DNA of 64,000 nt from Theocolax elegans. Its lineage: Eukaryota; Arthropoda; Insecta; Hymenoptera; Cerocephalidae. The position numbers and the translations under genes were made by a program. How positions within the stretch are numbered: the first letter of the stretch is position 1; every line of letters begins with the position of its first letter. The DNA lies in contig CM047431.1 in the NCBI GenBank assembly GCA_026168455.1, forward strand, positions 6,167,603 through 6,231,602, written 5' to 3'. This document shows, piece after piece, positions 45,501 to 56,048 of this stretch. A model generated the notes under the pieces. The model was not told the DNA's origin. It did not search any database and was given only the letters and a program-made list of their open reading frames with translations.

Positions 45501-46164
45501 CAAATCCAGGGAGCATCTGTATATCTGCTCGGACAGTAGGAGTGCTTTAGAAGCCCTGGACGCACCTGTCAACAGATCCCAACTGGTGACGGAGTGCCAC
45601 CATGCTCTGAATGAACTGGCTGGCTGCCGCTCTGTGACCCTACTATGGCTGCCAAGCCACATTGGCATCAGGGGAAACGAAGTGGCAGACAGACTTGCCA
45701 AACAAGCAAGCAGGGAACGGTTCATTGGACCGGAGCCAATTGTTGGCATCTGCAACTCGGAATTCGTAAAGATAACCCGAGAGTGGATAGCCAAGAAACA
45801 CGAAGAGGCCTGGAAGAATGCGCCGGGCTGTCGTGTAGCAAAAAGCTTTATTAAACCCCAAATGCTAGGAGACTGGGCTTCCCAAATCTCCAAGTTAAGC
45901 AAGAGGAACGCAAGATTAGTGGCAGCTGTAATAACTGGTCACGGCGCGTTACTTAAATACAGACATATGATAGGACTAAGCGAAAGTCCAACATGTAGAT
46001 TCTGTAAATTAGAGGATGAGACAACACTGCATATCGTCTGCAAGTGTCCAGCCCTCATGGAGAGAAGGAAAACCCATCTTGGGGAATTCCTTCTGCATTG
46101 TATAGACTTTACGGCAGAGGACATTCCAAGAATAATTTCCTTCTGGAATAATATCTTTGAATAA
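42553..46164 (+). CDS. LINE ORF2 polyprotein: endonuclease-RT-RNase H
   Basis: 1203 codons counted from the TTG directly after the ORF1 stop. This polyprotein nicks target DNA and reverse-transcribes the element RNA. An APE-type endonuclease spans 1-220 (QINLHH, E39, D137 in CDANAHHELWG, S211-D212-H213). The reverse transcriptase spans ~470-760 with AMDIEGAFNN, GCPQGGVISPLLW and YADD at 672-675. RNase H spans ~930-1055 with all four acidic residues (D934, E969, D994, D1046). A C-terminal C-x2-C-x8-H-x4-C knuckle runs from 1148 to 1165. All catalytic residues checked are present and no internal stop exists. The first in-frame ATG (42631) lies after the QINLHH motif, so a functional protein must initiate at or before 42553, by reinitiation or read-through of TAA. 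Confidence 0.85.
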   Translation: MAPPTLSITQINLHHSKGASAILQRSMATVHTGLSLIQEPWIVKGSIKGLGSLQCYRDPTADRPRAGIVCKGLNSVPLWDFCTKDLMVVSINVKEIGRLIIASAYFPYEDTDVPPKEVVRLISHCQEHNWPILIGCDANAHHELWGSSNVNKRGSALVDYLVTTELDILNTGSKPTFQNAVRAEVIDISLCSSALSDRIKSWRVTDEPTLSDHAQIAMELVGECGPLEELRFLRNPRHTNWEGFGRDLERNLEDLPGAIRDIPMLEKAARKLTEALRQAFENNCPLSRRKPKGQIRWWSGKLELLRGSIRNLLKKARQGKIPWNTYKKERDRYRSEIRRAQKESWAAFCEEVEGGNEASRLDKILSKNPEAALGSLKLPDNKFSTSDEDTLVYLISSHFPGFSELGTDNRKIIDLRNRWKASQWRCHQDLAKVIITEDRVKWAIRSFRPYKSPGTDEIFVVLLQRAEDCILGPLMKIFRASLVLGHVPVAWQGVRVVFIPKAGRQSYTTPKDFRPISLTSFILKSLERLVDRFLRDGVLKNKPLNKDQHAYRAGHSTETALYRAKQLIHKQLECGEFAVAVAMDIEGAFNNTSRGVIKSAMIDHGIPEMLVEWTCHMLGNRLLETTKGDTTIRGNVNSGCPQGGVISPLLWCLVVDNLLDTLSSNGHQVVGYADDILIIGRGPFLQTVLERLQQAINLVAKWCKDKGLNVNPDKTEVVVFTKKYKWATNFALKLNGQSLNISKEMKYLGVIFDSKLSWKRHLEDKSRKFINGLWQLRRAIGRNWGLKPATTKWLYNAVLKPRLLYAATIWGERIALRSAISQLERLRGLVLRCALGTAKASPTAALGALLGIEPLALTIEAEAAKGLLRVVGGAEERGKTLGANFYGGLQDMPMDKATTVHLFDKKYRISLPSKEDWTSQKAQLPASGEVWYTDGSKNAGGSGAGVYRRRDGKGQTIPLGAYTTVHQAELLAIIYCTHWAASYKSREHLYICSDSRSALEALDAPVNRSQLVTECHHALNELAGCRSVTLLWLPSHIGIRGNEVADRLAKQASRERFIGPEPIVGICNSEFVKITREWIAKKHEEAWKNAPGCRVAKSFIKPQMLGDWASQISKLSKRNARLVAAVITGHGALLKYRHMIGLSESPTCRFCKLEDETTLHIVCKCPALMERRKTHLGEFLLHCIDFTAEDIPRIISFWNNIFE

Positions 46165-46259
46165 GCCCACTGCATCAGAGGGACGCCAAGGGACTACCCA
46201 TGCGCCCGGAGGCCTTATAGGCCCGACTCAATCAATAATAATAATAATAAAAATAATAA
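46165..46259 (+). repeat. LINE 3' UTR and AATAAT tail
   Basis: A short 3' UTR of ~65 nt ends in a simple AATAATAAT-type tail, then the right target duplication (46260-46271) begins. Microsatellite-like tails instead of poly(A) are common in I/R1/Loa elements. Confidence 0.8.
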
Positions 46260-47048
46260 TAACCCAGGTAGTTAAGTTCTAAGGATTATTTTGAACAAAA
46301 GTTGTTTTTAATGTTTTTTCAAAAAAATCAATAGATTTTGAGATAAATGCCCTAAAATACATGAAAATGAGTGATTTTATGAGGTTTTTGGGGTATAACT
46401 TACACCAACGGTCTTGGCCAATAATCTAACCACCGCCATTCGAAAGCCCTCGAAAAATGTGATCTTTTGAGCGGTGTTAGATCAAAATCGATTGTGGCGT
46501 GGTCGCCTTTTTTGATATTCAATATTTTCGGTGGTCTATCTCTTCGAGATTTTAAAATTAAGAATTGTAACCTAGGTAGATAAGTTCTATAGATTATTTT
46601 GCACAAAAGTTGTTTGTAAGGTTTTTTAAAAAAATCAATAGTATTTGAGATAAATGGCTTTAAAAATAGCAATTTTTCTAAAGAATTGAAAAATTTCCAT
46701 TTTTCATGATGGAATAATTCTTAGGAAAATTATTTTAACACCTAAAATTTTTTTTCTATCTTCTGGAAGATATTTCCAGCCTGTTCTCAAATTTTGGAGC
46801 GATTTAAAATTTTCATCGTACCATTTGACGTGAAATAGCCCAAATATATATATATACGAAAGTCGTAAAATATTTCTAAGTCCGAATTTCAGAAAATATT
46901 CTAAGTCATATTCCTAGTTTAGTTCTAGTCCGCTAGGTGGCGACCGGATTTTGTAACCTGCAATCAAAGTTGCTTTCGAAAATATCTAAGTATGACTTTT
47001 TAAAAAAAACTTGAGAATGTTGTTCAGGACTTGTTTTTGATCTTAACT

Positions 47049-47425
47049 ACGATGGCCTTAATGATTATTTACAGTATTTTCAAAAAAAATTTATTAGTAC
47101 AAAGATAGGTACACGAAACATTGAGCCTCATTTTGATATTGATAAATGGAATCAATATGATAACACAATGAATAATATGCCACGCACCAACAACAGCGTC
47201 GAAGGTTGGCATAGAAGTTTTCAATATCTATTTAATCAGAAGAATAGTACAATTTGAGACGTAATTAAAGCTTCTCAGAAAGGTGAGGTTATGTCTCATC
47301 AACTGATCGTTCACTTAAGAACGGATCAACGTATTGCATCAATTATGCAATTGTATAATTCTGGTATGTACGAAAATGGTACCATGCTGTACATACAGGA
47401 CATTGCAGCGCTCTCGCGTTTATAA
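47049..47425 (+). pseudogene. Relic of a MULE-type transposase
   Basis: The frame reads DGLNDYLQYFQKKF, then HFDIDKWNQYDN, MPRTNNSVEGWHRSFQ, a TGA, and DVIKASQKGEVMSHQ up to a stop. The PRTNN-VEGWH motif is characteristic of MULE-domain proteins found with FLYWCH fingers in insects. Only the C-terminal end of the domain remains and an in-frame TGA (~47256) interrupts it. No start or zinc finger is attached. Confidence 0.7.
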
Positions 47426-48456
47426 ATAAAATTATTTTTTCAAGAAACAACGTTAAATTATTACATTTAAAGAAAAATGTAATTGGTTATAATCAAAAAC
47501 CAAAATTAAAATGTTTAGTTAGTTGTAAGAATAAGCCTGATTATAAAAATGTAATTAGTAATTATTTAAAAAACGCTTTATTATTTTATTTCTTTAACAA
47601 CTAAGAACATGAAATATCAAAAAAAATATTTAAAATATAAAAAAACTTAAAAATATAAAAGGTAAAAAAATGTAAAAAACACAAAAATACAAAAAAAATG
47701 GTGCCAATGCCGACACATCCTCGTCGTGGCACTGGATTATACCCCAGTTCAGCAATTATTCTATGACGTATGATGGCTTTAGAAATATATTTCTCTCTAT
47801 TGATTTTTCAAGTCACTCAAGATAATATTTTTTAAATGTAATATTTTCATAAAAAAGTGGAACTTTCAAAATTCACTTAATGAGCTATTTGTAAGCTCAG
47901 TTATTCTTCAAAGTTATGAACAACCAATTTTTTCGATCAAATCTCCATTCGATCAAAAGGTACAATGTTCTCAGAATTCTGTATCTTATGTATGTATCCC
48001 GAAATTATCGATTTTGTTTTATGCAATTAACATTTGTTTAATCCCAACTGTACATACGTACCTGCATTCTGTTTATCGATACATTAGCGAAATATGAAAA
48101 TTTTTCGAATTCGTCGAATTCAGGTGATTAAAATTATAAATATAATAAGTATAAACTGTGCGTTTAGAGAGATAGAAATGTTTGGTGCAGTTGCTATCTC
48201 TGTCTAAAGCGACGTCAGTGGGGAACGCCCCCTCCTCTCATCTAAGGCGCACTGCGCACATTCCCCTTGCCCAGTCCCCCACTATACTGATTAGACAAAG
48301 ATAGAAACTACACCAGTAGTATTTCTTTCTCTCTCTTGTTCTGCTTCTACCGCGCAATGCTCATGAGCAGTCTATACTTTATATGTGTACGACTAAAACA
48401 TCCTAGTTGGTAACTTAGACTCACACAAATAACTAGTTTCAAGTCATTAAGACTTA
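47426..48456. other. Unassigned stretch with a small inverted repeat
   Basis: AT-rich, with no gene. At 48176-48333 inverted ends (GCAGTTGCTATCTCTGTCT and its diverged inverse) enclose a GC-rich ~100-bp core, possibly a small MITE. Confidence 0.4.
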
Positions 48457-48790
48457 CAAGGAGAACGCCAGGACCGTTAGAAACGGATCTTTACCACACT
48501 CTAGGATATGATTCCTTCTATAAAATTATGAACAAAGCCGGAGTTACAGATTCTAATGCCCTTTTTTAAAAAATTTATAAGCAAATATCGAAAAATTTCG
48601 CAAAAGATATCTTTGACTTTGGTTGCTTACAAAAAGAAATATATATGTACTCTCAAACTAAAGTCCAGAAGAAAGCTGAGATTGAGTAGATTAGATTTAT
48701 AAAAAAAACTTCAAATATCTTGATTCGGTCAAAAGTTATGGGATACAGAAGAATAAAAGATAGTATGATTTAAAAATCGATATATACTAT

Positions 48791-49855
48791 ACTAAAAGTA
48801 TGTACCAAAAGCAGCTAATTTTAGACATTTTGCATTATTTTTTATTGTAAATATCCATTGAAATTAAATTTTTCTAGTAATGAAAAACAAATAAAACAGC
48901 ATTAAAGTATAACTATCAAGGACGCTTTTACCCACAAACAGAAAAAATAAAAGAATATTTTGTTATGAAATAAATTAATTAAAAAGAAAGCAATAAATTT
49001 TTTGCGTTTTTTATATTCGAAAAATAAACTTTATATTAAATTTTGATTGGTCTATTTTCCCGACGGCATTTTAAAAAAGGTATCTAAAACTATGTAGAAA
49101 AAAACGACCGGTTAGAATTTATACAAAAGTAACTATAAAAATCGAAAAAATTTTATCCGTTAAGGTCTTAATAGGTTAAAGAATGTATTGATTTTTTAGG
49201 CCAAATAATGTTATTATTGTAGAATAATTTTGTCGTCCATGTAGTATGTTTAAAGGAATTAGGTTTTCCCGATTTTGATGAACAAACCATGTATGTTTTT
49301 ATTTGTCGACGTTTCGATCTTCTTATACATATTAGTAATTTTGTAGCAATTGTATTACATTATAAATTATTTGAACTACTTACTATTGCGTCATTAGTAT
49401 AAACATATAAACGTATAATTTATAGCATCTCTGATGCGTCACACTATAACTCAAAACAAAAGTAAGCAAATTTATTAAAAACAAATATACTTTTGCGCAG
49501 AAATTGAGGTTATGTGAGATCTATACCTTTACATAGTAGTTAAGTCCATAATCAACATCAATTTATGAAAGATAAATAAACTAAATAAATAAATTAGAAA
49601 CAACATAAAATAATTTAATACATATTTAGCAAAAGGCAGTCAAATTCTCTCGCTTAGCGTTCTTAGAGACACCTGTGCGATCAATCAAAATTAGATCAAT
49701 CAAACAGACATCCCCACTCCCCGGTGGACATTTGAAATACTTACATGTACATAATAAATTAAACAACACAAATGACTCGAATCTGCAATTAAATTTGATT
49801 AAATTTAAGCGATAATTTGGTTATAAACTATAAACTTAGATGATTATTAATAATA
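48791..49855 (-). mobile_element. Penelope-like element, 3' part
   Basis: Minus-strand continuation of the Penelope element beyond the 49856-55321 insertion. Near 49255-49310 it contains the inverse of the sequence at 58825-58885 (CAAATAAAAACATACATGGT and AAAATCGGGAAAACC). A degenerate hammerhead-like remnant keeps CGAAACGTCG (about 49299-49308, minus) but has lost the CTGATGA box. No gene; the left limit is approximate. Confidence 0.5.
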
Positions 49856-50569
49856 CAGGGTGATCCAGAAACATAGGTAACATATATATATATATTCCGA
49901 TTCAGAAAATTAATTCGAGTATAACCCGGTACGATTTTTTAAAAAATATTAATTAAGCGAGGCGTAATTAATTTTTGAAATGGGCCAATCAGAGGCCGGA
50001 TTAGGGAAGAAAGGTGAGCGGCGTTGCCGCGCGAGACTAATGCAACAGGTCAACGAGCGAAGCGGCCGAGGCGCCTGAACATAGCTAATGCGTATAGCAG
50101 ATGCGAAGATCGCGAAAGCGAATAAATCGCAAAATATATTTTACGAGATTGATTGTATGAATAAAATGTACAATCAAGGAAATGATTTTTATTTAAGTTT
50201 GAATTAGACCGCAGACTAATAAATTCATTACTACTATTATTAATTTACTTACAAAATCTATGATACGCGTGCGTTATAAATATGAGATTATTACAGTTTT
50301 TAATCTCATCGTATTTACATTAATTTATTGAAACCTTTATGACGAATTTTGAGACAATAAAATTTTGAATTGAATTAAGTTTTGTGTACAATATAGCCAA
50401 TAAATACGTTTACCATAAAGATATATCGCTACATATTGGAAATATATTAATTAATTTTGCAAGTATATTGGGAATAATATTGCTAGGTAAATAATTCCTA
50501 GTCCGTGTAAAATGAAATTTAGCTCAAGCCTCAATTCTCCGTTTAAAAAACATAATGCTACCGCGAGCG

Positions 50570-50705
50570 CTCTCCGATGTTCGCGCACATCAAATTTTGT
50601 GTTCGCGGAATAAGCCCGCCGCGGGCGCTCTCTGACGTTCGCGCTCATCAAATATTGTACTCGCGGAGTAAGCCCGTCGCGGACAGTCTCCGACGTCCGC
50701 ACTGC
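50570..50705. repeat. GC-rich tandem repeat in the left arm
   Basis: A ~62-bp unit containing GCGCTCTCCGA and GCGGAGTAAGCCCG occurs about twice here but only once in the opposite arm (54475-54560). The 91-aa minus-strand frame over it is a repeat artefact. Confidence 0.6.
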
Positions 50706-51224
50706 AAGAGCAAACGTGCTCGACAAAAGTTACTTCGTTAAAATTACAATTCATTGTGTTTCAGACTTAATAAATATTTTGGAAAACTCGTTCCAAATGT
50801 TTAGGATAATAATTGCAATAGTCTGGCTGTTGAATTGAATTGAGTGTTCAATATACAAAATGCCAATGAATAACTACCATAAATTCGCAATATATTGGTA
50901 ATACATTAGCAATAATATTGCTAGTAAGTTAATTCCGAGTCCGTGTAAAATAAAATCTAGCTGAACCCTCGATGAAGTTAGTAAGTGAATAATAGTCTGG
51001 GAATCATCTAGCTATAGTATATCGATAATATGTTTAAGTTTACCAAATATTTTTAAACTGATTTTCTATAATATATTAGTATATGCTGAACAAATCGATA
51101 TCATGACCAAAGACAGACGTTCATTCACGTTTCCATCCACTTAAGGTAATAAAAGATCATCGATTCGTCGGTAGTATGGATAATTTGGAAGACACGAAAC
51201 ATATTGGCGATATATTGATAATAC

Positions 51225-51345
51225 GTTGGCAATATGTTGGCAACATATTGGCAACATATTGGCAATATATTGACAATACTTTGGCAACATATTGGCAATA
51301 TATTGACAATACTTTGGTAACATATTGGCAATATATTGATAATAC
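51225..51345. repeat. 11-bp minisatellite, left arm
   Basis: Variants of an 11-bp unit such as TTGGCAATATA and TTGGCAACATA are repeated about ten times. The inverted array is at 53785-53985. All frames rich in YQYIAN or YWQYID are products of this repeat. Confidence 0.85.
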
Positions 51346-51381
51346 AAATAATAAATACCCCCGTAAAAAAATTAAAGTTTA

Positions 51382-52590
51382 CATGAACTTTATATAAATT
51401 TTAGGTTTGGCTAAACTTGATATGTGGTTGGCCAACGAGATTGAGCCGAACTTGTGCAATTGACTGTTCAAGTTTGGTGAAAGTATATCAAATGTTCAGC
51501 TGAAATTCATATAAAGTTTTTATAAAGTTTTTTTTACAATTACTGACAAATAAAATATAGTTTATACTAACAAGGAGAGATCACACCCTCTGGAAAACGG
51601 ATCCTTACCAAACTCTAGGATATAATTTCTACTATAAAATCATGCAGAAAGCCGGTGTTTTAGTGTCCAATGCCCATTTTTACGATAGATATAAGCAAAT
51701 AATGAAAAATCTCGCCGAAAAAACCGTTGAGTTTGAACGCTTATAACTCAGAAATAATTAAAGATGTAAGTATAAACTAAATTTTAAAAGAAAGCTGAGG
51801 TCGAGTAGATACGTTTTGAAAAAAAGGAAGCTAAAATATTTTAATATGGTCAAATGCTATGGGAGAATTAAGAATTAGACGAAATTTTGGGCTAAAAAAA
51901 TCATTAAATTGTAACTTTAAATTTTCGATAAAATTTTGGCTTATTCTTATTTTTCCCATAAATTTTGACCATATTAAAATATTTGAGCTTCCTTTTTTTA
52001 AAACGTATCTACTCGATCTCAGCTTTCTTTTAAAATTTAGTTTATACGTACATCTTTAATTGTTTCTGAGTTATAAGCATTCAAACTCAACGGTTTTTTC
52101 GGCGAGATTTTTCATTATTTGCTTATATCTATCGTAAAAATGGCCATTGGACACTAAAACTCCGGCTTTCTGCATGATTTTATAGTAGAAATTATATCCT
52201 AGAGTTTGGTAAGGATCCGTTTTCCAGAGGGTGTGACCTCTCCTTGTAAGTTTAGCTGAACTCAATATTAACGTGATAGCAAGTTCAGGTTTATAAAGTC
52301 ATATAATGTTGATATCAACATACCCAAAGAATAATTAAAAAATCTCTTTAACTGACATCAGTAAGATAATCGGGTAGAAAAACGGAGAATATATTCCAAA
52401 AAATTCCGAATCGTCACTGAAAGTGTTGTCCATTGCCTTAGTTTTGAGACATAACCTGAAGAAGAAATTTAAAAAAACCACACAGTATCTACTTTCAACC
52501 GTTTTTTCTAACGATGTATTCTTACTGATGTCAGTTAAAGCCAGATTTTAAAATTTTATTATTTGTATTATCATATAATTGCCAATATGT
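51382..52590 (+). repeat. 1209-bp direct repeat, unit 1
   Basis: Repeated from 52591 with an offset of 1209 bp. The first ~960 bp look identical by eye. The last ~230 bp differ mainly by many single-base insertions and deletions. Confidence 0.8.
51571..52246. mobile_element. Foldback A family member, copy 1 (676 bp)
   Basis: The ends CAAGGAGAG and CTCTCCTTG are exact inverses, with arms of ~330 nt and TAA on both sides (51568-51570 and 52247-52249). Non-coding; the two opposite short frames (66 and 64 aa) come from the palindrome. Confidence 0.8.
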
Positions 52591-52779
52591 CATGAACTTT
52601 ATATAAATTTTAGGTTTGGCTAAACTTGATATGTGGTTGGCCAACGAGATTGAGCCGAACTTGTGCAATTGACTGTTCAAGTTTGGTGAAAGTATATCAA
52701 ATGTTCAGCTGAAATTCATATAAAGTTTTTATAAAGTTTTTTTTACAATTACTGACAAATAAAATATAGTTTATACTAA

Positions 52780-53455
52780 CAAGGAGAGATCACACCCTCT
52801 GGAAAACGGATCCTTACCAAACTCTAGGATATAATTTCTACTATAAAATCATGCAGAAAGCCGGTGTTTTAGTGTCCAATGCCCATTTTTACGATAGATA
52901 TAAGCAAATAATGAAAAATCTCGCCGAAAAAACCGTTGAGTTTGAACGCTTATAACTCAGAAATAATTAAAGATGTAAGTATAAACTAAATTTTAAAAGA
53001 AAGCTGAGGTCGAGTAGATACGTTTTGAAAAAAAGGAAGCTAAAATATTTTAATATGGTCAAATGCTATGGGAGAATTAAGAATTAGACGAAATTTTGGG
53101 CTAAAAAAATCATTAAATTGTAACTTTAAATTTTCGATAAAATTTTGGCTTATTCTTATTTTTCCCATAAATTTTGACCATATTAAAATATTTGAGCTTC
53201 CTTTTTTTAAAACGTATCTACTCGATCTCAGCTTTCTTTTAAAATTTAGTTTATACGTACATCTTTAATTGTTTCTGAGTTATAAGCATTCAAACTCAAC
53301 GGTTTTTTCGGCGAGATTTTTCATTATTTGCTTATATCTATCGTAAAAATGGCCATTGGACACTAAAACTCCGGCTTTCTGCATGATTTTATAGTAGAAA
53401 TTATATCCTAGAGTTTGGTAAGGATCCGTTTTCCAGAGGGTGTGACCTCTCCTTG
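52780..53455. mobile_element. Foldback A family member, copy 2 (676 bp)
   Basis: Appears identical to 51571-52246 and carried within the second 1209-bp repeat unit, so it arose by duplication and not by separate insertion. Confidence 0.8.
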
Positions 53456-53540
53456 TAAGTTTAGCTGAACTCAATATTAACGTGATAGCAAGTTCAGGTT
53501 TATAAAGTCATATAATGTTGATATCAACATACCCAAAGAA

Positions 53541-53769
53541 AAATTTTAAAAATCTGCTTTAACTGACATCAGTAAGAATACATCGGTTAGAAAAACGGAG
53601 ATATATTCCAAAAAATTCGAATCCGTCACTGAAAAGTGTTGTCCATTTCCTTAGTTTTGAAGACATAACCTGAAAGAAGAAATTTAAAAAACCACAAAGT
53701 ATCTACTTTCACCGTTTTTCTAACCGATGTATTCTTACTGATGTCAGTTAAAGCAGATTTTTAAAATTT
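53541..53769. repeat. Small palindrome with TTAACTGACATCAGTAAG arms
   Basis: Inverted arms of ~85 nt (CTGCTTTAACTGACATCAG at the left, its inverse ending AAAGCAG at the right). An indel-rich copy is at about 52340-52565. Probably another hairpin MITE. Confidence 0.6.
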
Positions 53770-53784
53770 ATTATTTGTATTATC

Positions 53785-53985
53785 AATATATTGCCAATAT
53801 GTTACCAAAGTATTGTCAATATATTGCCAATATGTTGCCAAAGTATTGTCAATATATTGCCAATATGTTGCCAATATGTTGCCAATATATTGCCAAAGTA
53901 TTGTCAATATATTGCCAATATGTTGCCAATATGTTGCCAACATATTGCCAAAGTATTATCAATATATCTCCAATATGTTTCGTGT
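53785..53985. repeat. 11-bp minisatellite, right arm
   Basis: The inverted counterpart of 51225-51345 (TTGCCAATATG and variants), with more copies than the left arm. Confidence 0.85.
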
Positions 53986-55219
53986 CTTCCAAATTATCCA
54001 TACTACCGACGAATCGATGATCTTTTATTACCTCAAGTGGATGGAAACGTGAATGAACGTCTGTCTTTGGTCATGATATCGATATGTTCAGCATATACTA
54101 ATATATTATAGAAAATCAGTTTAAAAATATTTGGTAAACGTAAACATATTATCGATATACTATAGCTAGATGATTCCCAGACTATTATTCACTTACTAAC
54201 TTCATCGAGGGTTCAGCTAGATTTTATTTTACACGGACTCGGAATTAACTTACTAGCAATATTATTGCTAATATATTACCAATATATTGCGAATTTATGG
54301 TAGTTATTCATTGGCATTTTGTATATTGAACACTCAATTCAATTCAACAGCCAGACTATTGCAATTATTATCCTAAACTTTTGAAATAAGTTTTCCAAAA
54401 TATTTATTAAGTCTGAAACACAATAAATTGTAATTTTAACGAAGTAACTTTTTTCGAGCACGTTTGCTCTTGCAGTGCGGACGTCGGAGTGTCCGCGACG
54501 GGCTTACTCCGCGAGTACAAAATTTGATGAGCGCGAACATCGGAGAGCGCTCGCGGTAGCATTATGTTTTTTAAACGAAGAATTGAGGCTTGAGCTAAAT
54601 TTCATTTTACACGGACTAGGAATTATTTACCTAGCAATATTATTGCCAATATACTTGCAAAATTAATTAATATATTTCCAATATGTAGCGATATATCTTT
54701 ATGGTAAACGTATTTATTGGCTATATTGTACACAAAACTTAATTCAATTCAAAATTTTATTGTCTCAAAATTCGTCATAAAGGTTTCAATAAATTAATGT
54801 AAATACGATGAGATTAAAAACTGTAATAATCTCATATTTATAACGCACGCGTATCATAGATTTTGTAAGTAAATTAATAATAGTAGTAATGAATTTATTA
54901 GTCTGCGGTCTAATTCAAACTTAAATAAAAATCATTTCCTTGATTGTACATTTTATTCATACAATCAATCTCGTAAAATATATTTTGCGATTTATTCGCT
55001 TTCGCGATCTTCGCATCTGCTATACGCATTAGCTATGTTCAGGCGCCTCGGCCGCTTCCCTCGTTGACCTGTTGCATTAGTCTCGTGCGGCAACGCCGCT
55101 CACCTTTCTTCCCTAATCCGGCCTCTGATTGGCCCATTTCAAAAATTAATTACGCCTCGCCTAATTAATATTTTTTAAAAATTCCGACGGGGTTATACTC
55201 GAATTAATTTTCTGATTCG

Positions 55220-55223
<4 letters not shown>

Positions 55224-55296
<73 letters not shown>
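55224..55296. repeat. AT dinucleotide array
   Basis: About 36 AT units near the right end of element B. Confidence 0.95.
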
Positions 55297-55298
<2 letters not shown>

Positions 55299-55600
55299 AC
55301 CTATGTTTCTGGATCACCCTGTATATTTGTTTGGTGTGTAAAATTTTTTTATTTCTTACATGTAATAATTCACTTTTAAATTTGCCGCGTCGCGCATGCT
55401 TAAATTGTCAATCGCGCATATTTATAATCGATCAACGCGCAACATGATCCATAACTAGGCACCTTCTGATAAATATAATTTAATGTTATGTCACTAGAGA
55501 AAGATATTTTTCTCACAATTTTGATTTTAATTTTATATTGTTAATAATGTTATTATAATGTTGGCTAAGATTCTTTGTAACATCTTTTACATTAATTGTG

Positions 55601-56048
55601 TTATTTTCTGACTTGATATGAATGGATCATTTTCGATATCAGTCTTTTATGCCAATTCTTTTCAGTGTATAATACTTTAACGTCATTAAAATTACAGGAA
55701 TGATTATTCGTGAACATATGATCATTTATTACATAATGAGAATCTGGCTTATGTATGTTGGCTTGATACTCTTTAATTCGGCACTGTAACCGTCTTTTCG
55801 TTTCACCTACATAGGAAGCATTACATTCTTTGCAGTTAATTTTGTAAACAACATTAGTTTTTGTTAATTTATCTGTAGCATCCTTGCCTCTTACAAATAC
55901 ATTACCAAACTTGTTACAAATTTGTGGTATCACTTTAATAGTCTTTTCTTTCATAGCGCCTGATACTTGTTCATGAAATTCAGGTACAAAAGGAATATTT
56001 AAAGTAGCTTTATAATTTTTTATTGCTTTGTTATTTGATTGCGCATTA
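55601..56048 (-). pseudogene. Penelope-like GIY-YIG endonuclease domain
   Basis: The minus strand encodes, in one frame from 56048, PFVPEFHEQVSGAMKEKTIK, then an interdomain part, then VVYKINCKECNASYVGETKRRLQ and HMFTNNHSCNF. This matches the GIY-YIG nuclease of Penelope-like retroelements (VYxIxCxxCxxxYVGET followed by R and H/N residues), here with the zinc-like CKEC. The domain cleaves target DNA during integration. Relative to the reverse-transcriptase frame upstream it is shifted by one base, so the polyprotein is broken. The frame ends at SYQVRK. Confidence 0.8.

Larger units (their letters stand above)
40685..46259 (+). mobile_element. Non-LTR retrotransposon (Loa/I-like), full length
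   Basis: The 5.6-kb element has a GC-rich 5' UTR (40685-41361), ORF1 (41362-42552), ORF2 (from 42553) and a 3' tail of AATAATAAT repeats in place of poly(A). It is flanked by a 12-bp target duplication. ORF2 carries endonuclease, reverse transcriptase, RNase H and a C-terminal zinc knuckle. RNase H in ORF2 fits the I/Loa group and not Jockey or CR1. Composition is much more GC-rich than the surroundings. Both long frames are open, suggesting recent insertion. Confidence 0.88.
40374..46841. mobile_element. Foldback element, GGGCTATTTCAC family, interrupted by a LINE
   Basis: The left tip GGGCTATTTCACGTCAAATG at 40374 is matched in inverse ending at 46841. After removal of the LINE (40685-46259) the element is about 0.9 kb. 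Its inner block (TTTTGAGCGGTGTTAGATCA and neighbours) appears twice, at about 40565 and 46465, so it has an internal duplication. It is the third and least diverged copy of the family in this window. Confidence 0.75.
49856..55321. mobile_element. Large palindromic element B with TA duplication
   Basis: The tip CAGGGTGATCCAGAAACATA starts at 49856 and its inverse ends at 55321. TA flanks both sides, typical of the Tc1/mariner superfamily. Arms of about 1.5 kb (49856-51358 and 53764-55321) are inverted copies. The centre holds two ~1.2-kb direct repeats, each with a foldback-A copy. No transposase is encoded. The right arm has a long AT array (55224-55296), while the left arm has only a short one. 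Confidence 0.8.

Noticed and set aside
50451..50726. 91-aa frame with repeated RERPRRAYSANTKFD
   Set aside because: Product of the ~62-bp tandem repeat inside a palindromic arm.
51125..54111. Frames with repeated QYIANMLPK or YWQYIDNTL
   Set aside because: All frames and both strands of the 11-bp minisatellite give such repeats; not a protein.
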